Origin: Bacteroidales bacterium Bact_20
Lineage (GTDB): Bacteria; Bacteroidota; Bacteroidia; Bacteroidales; DTU049
DNA: 19,521 nt
Reading direction: 5' to 3'
Assembly (NCBI GenBank): GCA_001603615.1
Contig: LUZL01000205.1
Location: forward strand, 1 to 19,521
The notes under the pieces are model-generated. The model had not been told where the DNA came from, searched no databases, and saw only the letters and a list, made by a program, of their open reading frames with translations. The translations under genes and the position numbers were made by a program. This document shows positions 8,143-15,350 of the stretch, piece by piece; position 1 is the first letter of the stretch, and each line of letters opens with the position of its first letter.

Positions 8143-8403
8143 TTATGTTAAACATTCTCTAGGCTTTAGTCTCAACCGCATGTATACATACCATGCTTCC
8201 CAATCTGAGGCTGCCAGATTGAGCATTCTACCTATATCATCTATCACTCTACTCAATAGATACTTATGCTTCACCACATACCACATTATATAGCTCTGCA
8301 GGTACTTAGTAGCCACACCTCGGAATGTATCATTTATCCACCCTACGAAATCACTTTCTTTATCCTTCACTATTGCTAGGCCATGCTGCCCAACCCTTTT
8401 TTA
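8143..8403 (-). pseudogene. C-terminal remnant of an IS1595-type (ISXO2-like) transposase
   Basis: The open frame from the stop codon near 8401-8403 to TAA at 8143 encodes about 85 residues ending in ...LRLKPRECLT. Its core, FVGWINDTFRGVATKYLQSY, resembles the C-terminal part of IS1595-family DDE transposases, which carry a (W)..FRGVATKYL.NYLGW segment. The catalytic DDE residues and about 200-250 N-terminal residues are missing. A frame shifted by one base reads KLKDKTVITNGKK just upstream (to about 8440), so a frameshift is likely as well. GC content is visibly higher than in the flanking DNA, which supports a foreign origin. No matching terminal inverted repeats were found, so this is a decayed copy unable to move. 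Confidence 0.65.
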
Positions 8404-8439
8404 CCATTTGTTATTACAGTTTTATCTTTTAGCTTGATA

Positions 8440-8447
8440 CAAAGATA
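8440..8447 (-). promoter_or_regulatory. candidate -7 box TATCTTTG upstream of the transposase remnant
   Basis: The minus strand reads TATCTTTG, a clean match to TAnnTTTG, and points into the remnant and on toward the lipoprotein gene. It may be an older promoter of that operon separated by the insertion, or a chance match. Confidence 0.3.
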
Positions 8448-8503
8448 ATATGTTTTTGAAATATAAACATATAAAAAATTAAACAAAAATATAATAAATT
8501 TTA

Positions 8504-8534
8504 TTAAAGATAAAAACAACGTTTTTATCTTTAA
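8504..8534 (-). terminator. intrinsic terminator of the dehydrogenase-mtgA operon, overlapping the mtgA stop
   Basis: Arms at 8504-8517 and 8521-8534 (14 bp, perfect) surround a 3-base loop. The mtgA stop codon at 8531-8533 lies inside the stem. Reading along the minus strand the hairpin is followed by TAAAATTTATTATATTTTTG, a U-rich but interrupted tail. Confidence 0.65.
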
Positions 8535-9223
8535 TCTCTTTGTTTTTTGAGTTCTACAGGACCTATTTTATTCATAAGTGATAAAATCTTATCTCGACGT
8601 TTGTATAATCTGGGATGTTGAGTATGTGGATTCCATTTTCTTGGATTTGGAAGGCTCGCAGCTAGGGTTGCTGCTTCTATTTTTGTCAAGTTTTTTGCAT
8701 TTTTACCAAAATATATTTCTGAAGCTTTCTCTACTCCATAGATACCATCACCAAGCTCTATAACGTTTAGATATACTTCCATTATACGTTCTTTTGACCA
8801 AAATAATTCTATTAATACTGTGAAATATGCTTCAAATGCTTTACGTACCCATGAGCGACTTGGAAAAAGGTATACATTTTTTGCTACTTGTTGGCTAATA
8901 GTACTACCGCCAAGTTTGCGTTTATGTGTTTTATTATATTCTTTTGCGTATTTTATCGCTTCTATATCAAATCCAAAATGTTTAGTAAATTTATTATCTT
9001 CTGCAGCTACGACAGCTTGTATCATATATGGACTTATTTCTTTGATGGGGACCCATTTTTTTTCTAATTTTATTTCTTTACCTTCTTTCTTTTGTTCTAT
9101 ACATCTAATTATCATTAATGGTGTAATAGGTGGATTTACCCATTTGTTTATTATTACTAATCCAATAGTAACGCTGAAAAAAATAATTAGTATTGTACGA
9201 ATAACTCGCCAAATTTTTTTCAT
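8531..9223 (-). CDS. mtgA: monofunctional biosynthetic peptidoglycan transglycosylase
   Basis: This GT51 enzyme polymerises lipid II into glycan strands at the periplasmic face of the inner membrane. The 230-residue protein has an N-terminal membrane anchor (about 7-27) and the catalytic Glu 75 in VAAEDNKFTKHFG. It also has the substrate motif GGSTISQQVAKN (105-116) and the third motif RIMEVYLNVIELGDGIYGVEKAS. There is no transpeptidase domain, and the length is normal for MtgA. The start is ATG at 9223, 20 bases after the dehydrogenase stop, so the two genes are probably co-transcribed although no shared pathway is evident. Confidence 0.95.
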   Translation of the reverse strand: MKKIWRVIRTILIIFFSVTIGLVIINKWVNPPITPLMIIRCIEQKKEGKEIKLEKKWVPIKEISPYMIQAVVAAEDNKFTKHFGFDIEAIKYAKEYNKTHKRKLGGSTISQQVAKNVYLFPSRSWVRKAFEAYFTVLIELFWSKERIMEVYLNVIELGDGIYGVEKASEIYFGKNAKNLTKIEAATLAASLPNPRKWNPHTQHPRLYKRRDKILSLMNKIGPVELKKQRD

Positions 9224-9243
9224 TTTTGAGAGAATTCTATTAT

Positions 9244-10386
9244 TTAGTTAAATAATTCATCTATTATCCATTTGATATCTAATTCATCTAATTGATAAAT
9301 AGCTCCACTAGCTTTATTTTTTATTAATAATTGTAATAAAAATTCTTTATTTAGATTTGGTATATTTAAATCTTGAATTTTTGTAGGTGCATGAATAATT
9401 CGCAAGCTTTCAGTAGCTTTAGTGATAACCTCATCAGGATCATCTGTATTGAAATATGTTAATCCAAATTTTGTAATTCCATAAGCACTTTTATTTTTTA
9501 ACCATTTCAGCCATGCTGGATATACTACTGATAATGATGCACCGTGAGGTACATCATAGAGCAGAGAAAGATGATGACCGATATCGTGTACTCCCCAATC
9601 TCCAGTTTTTTTACCCATAATTGTTAGTCCATTTAGTGCACAAGTAGAAGCATAAAGAATTTTTTCTCTATATTCATAATTAGTTAAATCATTTATAAGT
9701 AAAGGTCCATATTCCATTATTTCATCAAAAATCGCTCTGCCAAATTTATCTGACAAAGTTGCTTCGCCCATTCCGAAAAAAGCTTCCCATAGATGTGCTA
9801 TTATGTCGGCCATCCCATAAATAGTATAGTCTAATGGGACAGAAAGCGTATATGTAGGATCGCAGAATGTATCTTTAGGGAAAAGTAATATTGAGCCAAT
9901 TGCTGTTTTAACTTTTTTTTCTTGATTTTGTAAAACTGAAGTGCCGTTCATTTCGCTGCCCGTAGCTGCTAAAGTATTTACTGCTACTATTGGCAAAGCT
10001 TTTGTTGGTTTCACTAAATATTCATAAAAATCCCAAACATCTCCATCATAATAAAAACCAGCAGCAATAGCTTTTGCACTATCTATGGCACTACCTCCTC
10101 CTACTGCTATTATTGTGTTTATATTTTCTCTTTTAGCTATAGATATTCCTTCTCTTACTTCTTCTACGCGTGGATTAGATTTTATTTTGTCTAGAATATG
10201 ATATTTTATTTTTGCTGTTTCCAATTGCTTTATCACATCATTTAAGCTTCCATTTTTTTTAGATGAGGTAGCTCCAGTTACTATTAATACATTATTAGCA
10301 TATTCACTAATAATAATGCCCATTTTTTGCACACAATCTTTACCAAAATGCAATCTTGTAGGTATATTCCATGTGAAATTCATCAT
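9244..10386 (-). CDS. iron/zinc-type alcohol dehydrogenase, YqhD/BdhA-like
   Basis: This group III metal-dependent alcohol dehydrogenase probably reduces aldehydes with NAD(P)H in the cytoplasm. Counted from the ATG at 10383, it opens with TWNIPTRLHFG and has the nucleotide-binding GGGSAIDSAKAIA (95-107). The four metal ligands are in place: Asp 193 and His 197 (GMADIIAHLWE), His 266 (GDWGVHDIGH) and His 280 (DVPHGASL), with spacing as in E. coli YqhD. The longer frame begins with TTG at 10428, but that would place a TATAAATTTG promoter box inside the gene, so I use ATG at 10386 or 10383 (380 or 379 residues). The physiological substrate is not evident. mtgA follows 20 bases later. Confidence 0.9.
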   Translation of the reverse strand: MMNFTWNIPTRLHFGKDCVQKMGIIISEYANNVLIVTGATSSKKNGSLNDVIKQLETAKIKYHILDKIKSNPRVEEVREGISIAKRENINTIIAVGGGSAIDSAKAIAAGFYYDGDVWDFYEYLVKPTKALPIVAVNTLAATGSEMNGTSVLQNQEKKVKTAIGSILLFPKDTFCDPTYTLSVPLDYTIYGMADIIAHLWEAFFGMGEATLSDKFGRAIFDEIMEYGPLLINDLTNYEYREKILYASTCALNGLTIMGKKTGDWGVHDIGHHLSLLYDVPHGASLSVVYPAWLKWLKNKSAYGITKFGLTYFNTDDPDEVITKATESLRIIHAPTKIQDLNIPNLNKEFLLQLLIKNKASGAIYQLDELDIKWIIDELFN

Positions 10387-10401
10387 AATTATTATTTTTT
10401 G

Positions 10402-10409
10402 CAAATTTA
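10402..10409 (-). promoter_or_regulatory. candidate -7 box TAAATTTG for the dehydrogenase-mtgA operon
   Basis: On the minus strand TAAATTTGC lies 16 bases upstream of ATG 10386. A TTTG that could act as a -33 element is at 10426-10429, with a somewhat short 16-base spacer. A second TAAATTTG occurs at 10426-10433. Confidence 0.4.
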
Positions 10410-10577
10410 TAAAACAAATTATTAACAAATTTATTTTATTCTTTTATTAAATGACTATTGATTAGAATTTATTTAATGTTATTCTTATTTTTAAAATTTA
10501 ATTATTGACCTTCTTAGAGTTGTTGTGATTGAATGTTTACAATTAATATATATTTTTTAAATAATGTAAAAAATAAT

Positions 10578-10585
10578 TACCTTTG
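10578..10585 (+). promoter_or_regulatory. candidate -7 box TACCTTTG for the SIMPL gene
   Basis: TACCTTTG matches the TAnnTTTG consensus and contains two G/C bases in an otherwise AT-only stretch. It would start transcription near 10592, about 15 bases before ATG 10607. It also overlaps the TTG at 10583, which argues against that TTG being the true start. No clear -33 TTTG is seen. Confidence 0.5.
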
Positions 10586-10606
10586 TCTAATCATAAAAAC
10601 TTAATT

Positions 10607-11347
10607 ATGAAAACAACATTATTGAAATCATTAATTATTGCTTTAGCAATAGTAATATCAGCAGGTATCCTTGGAAATGCTTATAAAAGTAGAGTAAAAA
10701 AGATTAGTACTGTGGAGGTAAAGGGGAAAGCAGATAAAGAAATTCATAGTGATATAGCTCGATGGGATTTAATGTTTAGTGTTAACAGTCCTGATCTAAA
10801 ACAAGCATATGAAAAGACTCAGGCAAATACAGAAATAGTTTTAAATTTTCTAAAAAATAATGGCTTAGCTGAAAATGAAATTCGTGTATCTGGTATTGAT
10901 ATTAATAAAACTTATGAAACTATTAGAATTCCTGTAGGTAATGATTATGAATACAAAGATCAATTTACTGGTTATAGATTATTGAGAAGTTTTTATATAG
11001 AAACAAAAAAATTAGATACTATAAATACCCTTGTAAGTGAAGTGAGTACTCTGATAGCTCAAGGGATCGAAATCATTTCGCAAACTCCAGAATATTATTA
11101 TTCTAAACTTGATAGTGTAAAGCATGATCTGATAGAAAAGGCTTCTCAAGATGCCATAGAGAGAGCTAAAAAAATCGCTCAATCTAATAATCAGAAAATT
11201 GGTAAAATAAAATATGCTTATATTGCTCCTTTTCAAGTTACTGGTATTTATTCTAATGAAGATTATACATGGGGTGGGGTACTGAACACATCAGATATAA
11301 TTAAAAATTGCTCGGTTACAGTGACTATGCAAGTAGAAATAAAATAA
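10607..11347 (+). CDS. SIMPL-domain (DUF541) membrane-anchored periplasmic protein
   Basis: This 246-residue protein has an N-terminal hydrophobic anchor (about 8-26), then a SIMPL/DUF541 domain from about 35 to the end. It opens with the usual STVEVKGKADKEIHSDIARWDLMFSV, and the later DAIERAKKIAQSNNQKIGKI helix is typical. SIMPL proteins form periplasmic oligomers; some are linked to outer-membrane or oxidative stress, but the molecular role is not settled. A longer frame starts with TTG at 10583, but that codon lies inside the probable promoter box and leaves the hydrophobic segment far from the N-terminus. ATG 10607 gives a proper signal-anchor. The gene is divergent from the dehydrogenase, with 220 bases between. 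Confidence 0.88.
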   Translation: MKTTLLKSLIIALAIVISAGILGNAYKSRVKKISTVEVKGKADKEIHSDIARWDLMFSVNSPDLKQAYEKTQANTEIVLNFLKNNGLAENEIRVSGIDINKTYETIRIPVGNDYEYKDQFTGYRLLRSFYIETKKLDTINTLVSEVSTLIAQGIEIISQTPEYYYSKLDSVKHDLIEKASQDAIERAKKIAQSNNQKIGKIKYAYIAPFQVTGIYSNEDYTWGGVLNTSDIIKNCSVTVTMQVEIK

Positions 11348-11485
11348 GTCGGCATCAATAACTGTCATATTATTTAAATATTAATCTGCTATTAAAATAT
11401 ATTCATAAAATTTTCTAAATTAATTTATCACTTATTAAAGTGTAACTTTATTGATTAAACTCTTTCAATTTTTCATCTATTCTTC

Positions 11486-11578
11486 CAATCACCCAGTCAC
11501 CTCTTCTCCCCATCACCTCGTCACCTCGTCTCCACAGTCTCCCAGTCTCCTTTTCTCCTTGTCACCCAGTCACTCCAT
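11486..11578. repeat. degenerate short tandem repeat, GAGACTGGGTGACT-like (STRR-type)
   Basis: About 93 bases are almost pure pyrimidine on the plus strand with regular CAC/GTC/CTC words: CACCCAGTCACCTC, CACCTCGTCACCTCGTC, CAGTCTCCCAGTCTCC, GTCACCCAGTCACTCC. On the minus strand these read as variants of a 7-8-base unit (GGTGACT / GGGAGACT). The composition is sharply GC-richer than the neighbourhood. The repeat begins within the last codons of the glycosyltransferase (its stop TGA is part of a GGAGTGACTGGG unit) and fills part of the gap to the convergent SIMPL gene. It resembles the short tandemly repeated repetitive sequences known from cyanobacteria and some Bacteroidota. Confidence 0.75.
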
Positions 11579-12715
11579 CTCATTCTTATATTTATCAATA
11601 GTAATTTTAATTTCATCCCACATTTTAGCAGCTGATATATCCCATGAAAAATTTTTAACTCTTTGCAATGATTTGCTTTTTAATTCATTATATAATGTTA
11701 TTGTGTTTACCAATGACGACATAGCATTAGCGATGGATTCTGGATTAAATGGATCCACTAGTATAGCTGCATCATCGGCTATTTCTGGCATAGAGCTGAT
11801 ATTAGATGTTATCACTGGTATACCTGCTTTCATAGCTTCTACGATAGGTATGCCAAATCCTTCAAATTTTGATGGGAAAACTAAAGCAAAAGCACTTCCT
11901 AATATTTGAGCTATTTCTTCATTAGAAACATTTCCTAATAAATGAATATCTGATCTGTATTTTGTATTTTTTAATTCATAGTCTAGTTCTTTATCTTTAT
12001 GAATTTTACCACCAACTATTATTAAAGGGAAAGCATTGTTATTATTATTTCTATAAATATTATAAGCTTTTATGAGATTGGCTAAGTTTTTTCTTGGTGT
12101 TATGCTACCAACAAATAAAAAATAAGGTTTCCCTTCAGAGTACTTATCTCTATTTTTTAATATTTCATCGTGTGTCAGAGGTTTGAAATTATCAGAGGCA
12201 GCATTATAAATTATACCTATTTTATTTTTAGTAAAAGGGAAATGATTCTCAATATCTTCTTTACAAAATTCGCTAACAGTAACTATATGTGTCGCAGCTT
12301 TTAAAAATTTAGGAGTAAAATATAACATATATCTACGATTTAATCCCTTTAGGTAAGATTTATTATGAAAAAAATTAAGATCATGCAAAACTAATAATGT
12401 TGGACATGTTAAATGCAATGGTAGTTCTGAGTCTGGAGAAATGAATAGATCAAAATTATTGCTATTTATGAATTTTTTTAATGATATTTGGTAATATAAA
12501 ATTTTAAGTATAGGATGTCTAGCTGGTGGGAATAATACTTTAGCTCTCACATTGTCGTTGTAGATGAAGGATGGATGATATGGTCTATCAAATATAAAAG
12601 TAAACTCAACATCTGGATGCTCTCGTACTAATCTGCTAAAAATTTCATTAATAAAAACTCCAAAACCACTTAGATTTTGATATAATAGGAATCTAGTATT
12701 TACAGCTATTTTCAT
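11570..12715 (-). CDS. glycosyltransferase family 4 (GT-B fold)
   Basis: This 381-residue glycosyltransferase transfers a sugar from an activated donor to a growing glycan or lipid carrier. The N-terminal acceptor half starts KIAVNTRFL with the loop GFGVFINEIF, and the hinge is at about 195. The donor half has GSITPRKNLANLIKAY (203-218, with Arg 208/Lys 209 for phosphate binding) and the EX7E motif FEGFGIPIVEAMKAG (Glu 285 and Glu 293). No signal peptide or membrane segment is visible. There is no glycan cluster around it, so the acceptor is unknown. The last codons merge into a repeat tract, which may have replaced the original C-terminal end. Start ATG 12715; a good promoter candidate lies 39-73 bases upstream. 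Confidence 0.9.
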   Translation of the reverse strand: MKIAVNTRFLLYQNLSGFGVFINEIFSRLVREHPDVEFTFIFDRPYHPSFIYNDNVRAKVLFPPARHPILKILYYQISLKKFINSNNFDLFISPDSELPLHLTCPTLLVLHDLNFFHNKSYLKGLNRRYMLYFTPKFLKAATHIVTVSEFCKEDIENHFPFTKNKIGIIYNAASDNFKPLTHDEILKNRDKYSEGKPYFLFVGSITPRKNLANLIKAYNIYRNNNNNAFPLIIVGGKIHKDKELDYELKNTKYRSDIHLLGNVSNEEIAQILGSAFALVFPSKFEGFGIPIVEAMKAGIPVITSNISSMPEIADDAAILVDPFNPESIANAMSSLVNTITLYNELKSKSLQRVKNFSWDISAAKMWDEIKITIDKYKNEME

Positions 12716-12753
12716 AAAAAATAAATATTTATGATAATTTTTATATTTGTTTA

Positions 12754-12788
12754 CAAAAGTATAAATTTAAAAAAAATTAAAATACAAA
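12754..12788 (-). promoter_or_regulatory. candidate promoter for the glycosyltransferase gene
   Basis: On the minus strand a TTTG -33 element (12785-12788) and a -7 box TACTTTTG (12754-12761) are separated by 23 bases. This is close to the arrangement seen upstream of the sulfur operon (spacer 22). Confidence 0.5.
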
Positions 12789-12830
12789 CTATTATTAGTT
12801 TGTAAAAAAGTTTGTTAAGACTAGAAATAA

Positions 12831-14315
12831 TTAATTGGTTTTTGTCTTAGTTTGCAATTGCAAATAAATACGTAAATATTTATCTTCAGCAGGTGTAATC
12901 TGTTGGCCAATAGGATAAATTTTATTTGAAATAGGATGTTTTAATCTTAGATTAATTAATTGGTAGATTGGTTCATTAGGGTTATCATCTACTACAGGTC
13001 TATTGATAGCCAAAACAGTAACTTTTTTGAAATTACTTATCAAGGTTTGAGCGTCTTGTACTGGTATTTTAGCTTCATACCATTGTCCATTAACTTTAAT
13101 TGGTAAAATAAAATTCTTATCATCATATTTACCAATATCTTCTATCGGGATTTGTACTTCATGATATTTCATAGCAAAGAGAGTATCTGCAGTTCTATCT
13201 TGTGCTAACCTTATTCTAGTAGCTTGGGTATAGCATTTATTTAAAACAGCTAATTGTCTAGCTAAAAATTGTTTTTGTCTAGCAATGTATTGTTGTTCAG
13301 TCTCCATTAATTGTTTCGGAGCTGCTAAACTGTCAAATTCTCTAATATTTGCACTATAACAAGAATCTAATATAAATTGATTCATATTATAAATATATAG
13401 TTTTTTATCGCCACCAACTACACCTAACCAACCGGTAGGGTAGGATAGATATATACTTTCAATAGATCCATTAACAATTTTTTTTTCAGTAACTTTTTCT
13501 TTTTTATTAATATTAATTATGTAAATATATCCAGCCATATCTGCAACTGCAGCATAGCGATTATCAAAAAAGCATTCTACATTATTTACTGAACCATTAG
13601 TTTTGAAAGTAGCTATAGCTTTTTTATTATCCACATCCCATAGCATAGCAGTATGATCATCAGAACCACTAAGTAAATATTTACCGTCTGGAGTAAAGTC
13701 TATATCTAAAACTGCCCCTTTATGCCCATCCAAAATGAATGAATCATCATTTTTTAATGAAGTAAAAACTATTTTGTAATCCCATCCACCTGATGCTATC
13801 CATTCATTGTATGGTGAGATAGCTACACAGGCAACTGCTGAAGAATTTGGAATAATTTTTTTATAAAAAACTAGAGAATCTGCCCAATATACTAATACAC
13901 TTTTATCTTCTGAAGCAGTTGCTAAAAACTTACCATTTTTTGAAATAGCTATATCATTAATTTTATTGAAGTGTGGGGTATGTATCTTATTTATTACATT
14001 GCCAGTAGTGGCATCCCATTGTATTATCATTTTATCTCCACCAGCAGTGTATAATCTATTTTTATTGTCTATCACGAGAGATTTAATAAAGCCTTCGTGC
14101 TCTTTTAATGTTTTAGTAATGTTCATAGTAGTTAAATCTATGAACATTAGTTCTCCATTAATATTTGTAATATAAGCAATTTGGCTATTATTACTAAGTA
14201 CTACATCAGTGCATAAACTTGCTAATGGTTTAGATTGATTTATTAATATCTGACTAAACGAATTACAATATATTAATAAAATAAAAAATAGATTAAAAAG
14301 GATTTTTTTTGACAT
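12831..14315 (-). CDS. secreted WD40-repeat protein with coiled coil and C-terminal beta domain
   Basis: Counted from ATG 14315, this 494-residue protein has a signal peptide (1-21, ending NSFSQ). A WD40 propeller follows at about 30-315 with clear repeats, e.g. FNKINDIAISKNGKFLATASED and GHKGAVLDIDFTPDGKYLLSGSDD...LWD. Next comes a Gln/Arg-rich predicted coiled coil (about 332-372) and a C-terminal domain (385-494) that I do not recognise. It is probably a periplasmic or surface scaffold. An upstream GTG at 14327 extends the frame by four residues, but ATG 14315 gives the better signal peptide. A small inverted repeat (ACACTT/AAGTGT, 14324-14341) sits just upstream. Neighbours give no functional hint. 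Confidence 0.85.
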   Translation of the reverse strand: MSKKILFNLFFILLIYCNSFSQILINQSKPLASLCTDVVLSNNSQIAYITNINGELMFIDLTTMNITKTLKEHEGFIKSLVIDNKNRLYTAGGDKMIIQWDATTGNVINKIHTPHFNKINDIAISKNGKFLATASEDKSVLVYWADSLVFYKKIIPNSSAVACVAISPYNEWIASGGWDYKIVFTSLKNDDSFILDGHKGAVLDIDFTPDGKYLLSGSDDHTAMLWDVDNKKAIATFKTNGSVNNVECFFDNRYAAVADMAGYIYIININKKEKVTEKKIVNGSIESIYLSYPTGWLGVVGGDKKLYIYNMNQFILDSCYSANIREFDSLAAPKQLMETEQQYIARQKQFLARQLAVLNKCYTQATRIRLAQDRTADTLFAMKYHEVQIPIEDIGKYDDKNFILPIKVNGQWYEAKIPVQDAQTLISNFKKVTVLAINRPVVDDNPNEPIYQLINLRLKHPISNKIYPIGQQITPAEDKYLRIYLQLQTKTKTN

Positions 14316-14458
14316 AATCTTTAACACTTATTTCCAAGTGTAAAATTAATGAAAAATTTTTAAATTTTAGTAATTTACAAAAAAAAATTATTTAATCATA
14401 TAATAAAATATATCATTTAAAAAAAATTAAAAGATTAATAGGTATTTTATAATGAAAA

Positions 14459-14488
14459 AAGAGAGTTAGTTTTTTAACTAACTCTCTT
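14459..14488 (-). terminator. strong intrinsic terminator of the sulfur operon
   Basis: Arms GAGAGTTAGTT (14461-14471) and AACTAACTCTC (14476-14486) form a perfect 11-bp stem with a TTTT loop, extended by A-T pairs to 14459-14488. On the minus strand the stem is followed by TTTTTTCATT. It lies 25 bases after the DsrE2-like stop (14513) and before the WD40 gene, so it separates the two units. Confidence 0.88.
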
Positions 14489-14512
14489 CAAAAAAAATAA
14501 ACCAAATGATAA

Positions 14513-15013
14513 TTAAATAAAAATTATTTGAGTACCTTGTCCACCGCATTTAGCATAAAATTCACCTACTGTGAGGACATCTTTTACTTCATCTATTAGA
14601 TCTTCTCTTTTCACACCAAACATATCCATAGCTAGCTTGCATGCATATATTTCGCCACCGCCAGCATTAATATATTCTATAAATTCTGGTACAGTAGGAA
14701 TATCTAATTTATTCATAGTACTTTTCATCATAGCAGTAGTGAGGTCTTCCATACCTGGTAAAATGCCAAGTAAAGTTGGAAATGGAATATTTCCAGGTAA
14801 ACGTAATGCTGGATTACCAACTACAGGGGTATGAATTTTTTTGTAGAATTTTTTATGAATAGCATCTAATCCGAAAAAAGTAAAAAATAATTTTACTTCT
14901 ATACCTTCTAATAGTGCACCATTAGCTAAAACTAAAGCAGGATATACTGTTTCTAATGAACCTTTAGAGCAAATGATACATACTTTTTTTAATGGGAATT
15001 CTTCTTTTTCCAT
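14513..15013 (-). CDS. DsrE2-like sulfurtransferase (DsrE/DsrF/DrsH family)
   Basis: This 166-residue protein of the DrsE_2 type binds sulfur as a cysteine persulfide in cytoplasmic sulfur relay. Family marks are the opening KKVCIICSKGSLETVYPAL (Cys 12 and 15) and the glycine/proline-rich middle (ALRLPGNIPFPTLLGILPGM). The likely active-site cysteine is Cys 125 in GGEIYACKLAMDMFGVKREDLIDEV, and a further Cys 156 is near the end. The frame stays open to 15061, but that would overlap the dsrC gene. ATG 15013 lies 19 bases after the dsrC stop and shares the AATTATGGAA context of the DUF1641 start, so it is preferred. It is the last gene of the sulfur operon, before a strong terminator. It probably passes sulfur to or from the DsrC protein. 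Confidence 0.88.
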   Translation of the reverse strand: MEKEEFPLKKVCIICSKGSLETVYPALVLANGALLEGIEVKLFFTFFGLDAIHKKFYKKIHTPVVGNPALRLPGNIPFPTLLGILPGMEDLTTAMMKSTMNKLDIPTVPEFIEYINAGGGEIYACKLAMDMFGVKREDLIDEVKDVLTVGEFYAKCGGQGTQIIFI

Positions 15014-15032
15014 AATTATAATTTTTTGATTG

Positions 15033-15344
15033 TTAAACGCAAGAAGCAGGTTTTTGTACACCAGCTATTTTACAAGCTAATTTCAGTGGAGTACCAGGGA
15101 ATAACTCGTATAATTCTTTCACCGTTACGACACCAGATTTGCTAATAGAACGCATAGACAATGTTTCACCTTTAAGCACTTTATCTCTGATAAAGTTGAT
15201 AACATCTATGTGCTTTTGTGTGAGAGAAATACCCTCTTCTTTAGCTATTTCATGAGCTATATCTATTGTCCATTCATTAGGATCTAATAGATAGCCTTCT
15301 TCATTTACATTAACAGTTTTGCCTGCTATTACTTTTGTTGCCAT
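15033..15344 (-). CDS. dsrC: DsrC/TusE-family sulfur carrier with both C-terminal cysteines
   Basis: This 103-residue DsrC-fold protein shows the family features GKTVNVNEEGYLLDPNEW, then EGISLTQKHIDVINFIRD, and the swinging C-terminal arm ELFPGTPLKLACKIAGVQKPASCV. It has the penultimate Cys 102 and also Cys 91, 11 positions earlier, which is the pair that forms the DsrC trisulfide or disulfide. TusE proteins used for tRNA thiolation keep only the last one, so this is DsrC-type. The usual HW in helix 3 is HI here. It follows the DUF1641 gene by 6 bases and precedes the DsrE2-like gene by 19, so the carrier is made with an SQR and a sulfurtransferase. No dsrAB is present in the window. Confidence 0.9.
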   Translation of the reverse strand: MATKVIAGKTVNVNEEGYLLDPNEWTIDIAHEIAKEEGISLTQKHIDVINFIRDKVLKGETLSMRSISKSGVVTVKELYELFPGTPLKLACKIAGVQKPASCV

Positions 15345-15350
15345 AATTTT

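Noticed and set aside
8448..8472. Inverted repeat ATATGTTT / AAACATAT with a 9-base gap
   Set aside because: It is an AT-only arm pair in AT-rich DNA without a T-tract on either side; it is probably not a terminator and does not match the border of the transposase remnant.
8820..9251. Plus-strand frame of 143 codons opposite mtgA
   Set aside because: It is entirely antisense to mtgA, whose catalytic motifs are intact; hydrophobic content is expected from the complement of a Lys/Glu-rich gene.
11451..11909. Plus-strand frame of 152 codons rich in Ser, Pro and His
   Set aside because: It translates the degenerate repeat tract and then runs antisense to the conserved donor domain of the glycosyltransferase; the composition reflects the repeat, not a protein.
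14571..14834. Plus-strand frame of 87 codons inside the sulfur operon
   Set aside because: It is antisense to the DsrE2-like gene, which has conserved cysteine motifs; no independent support.
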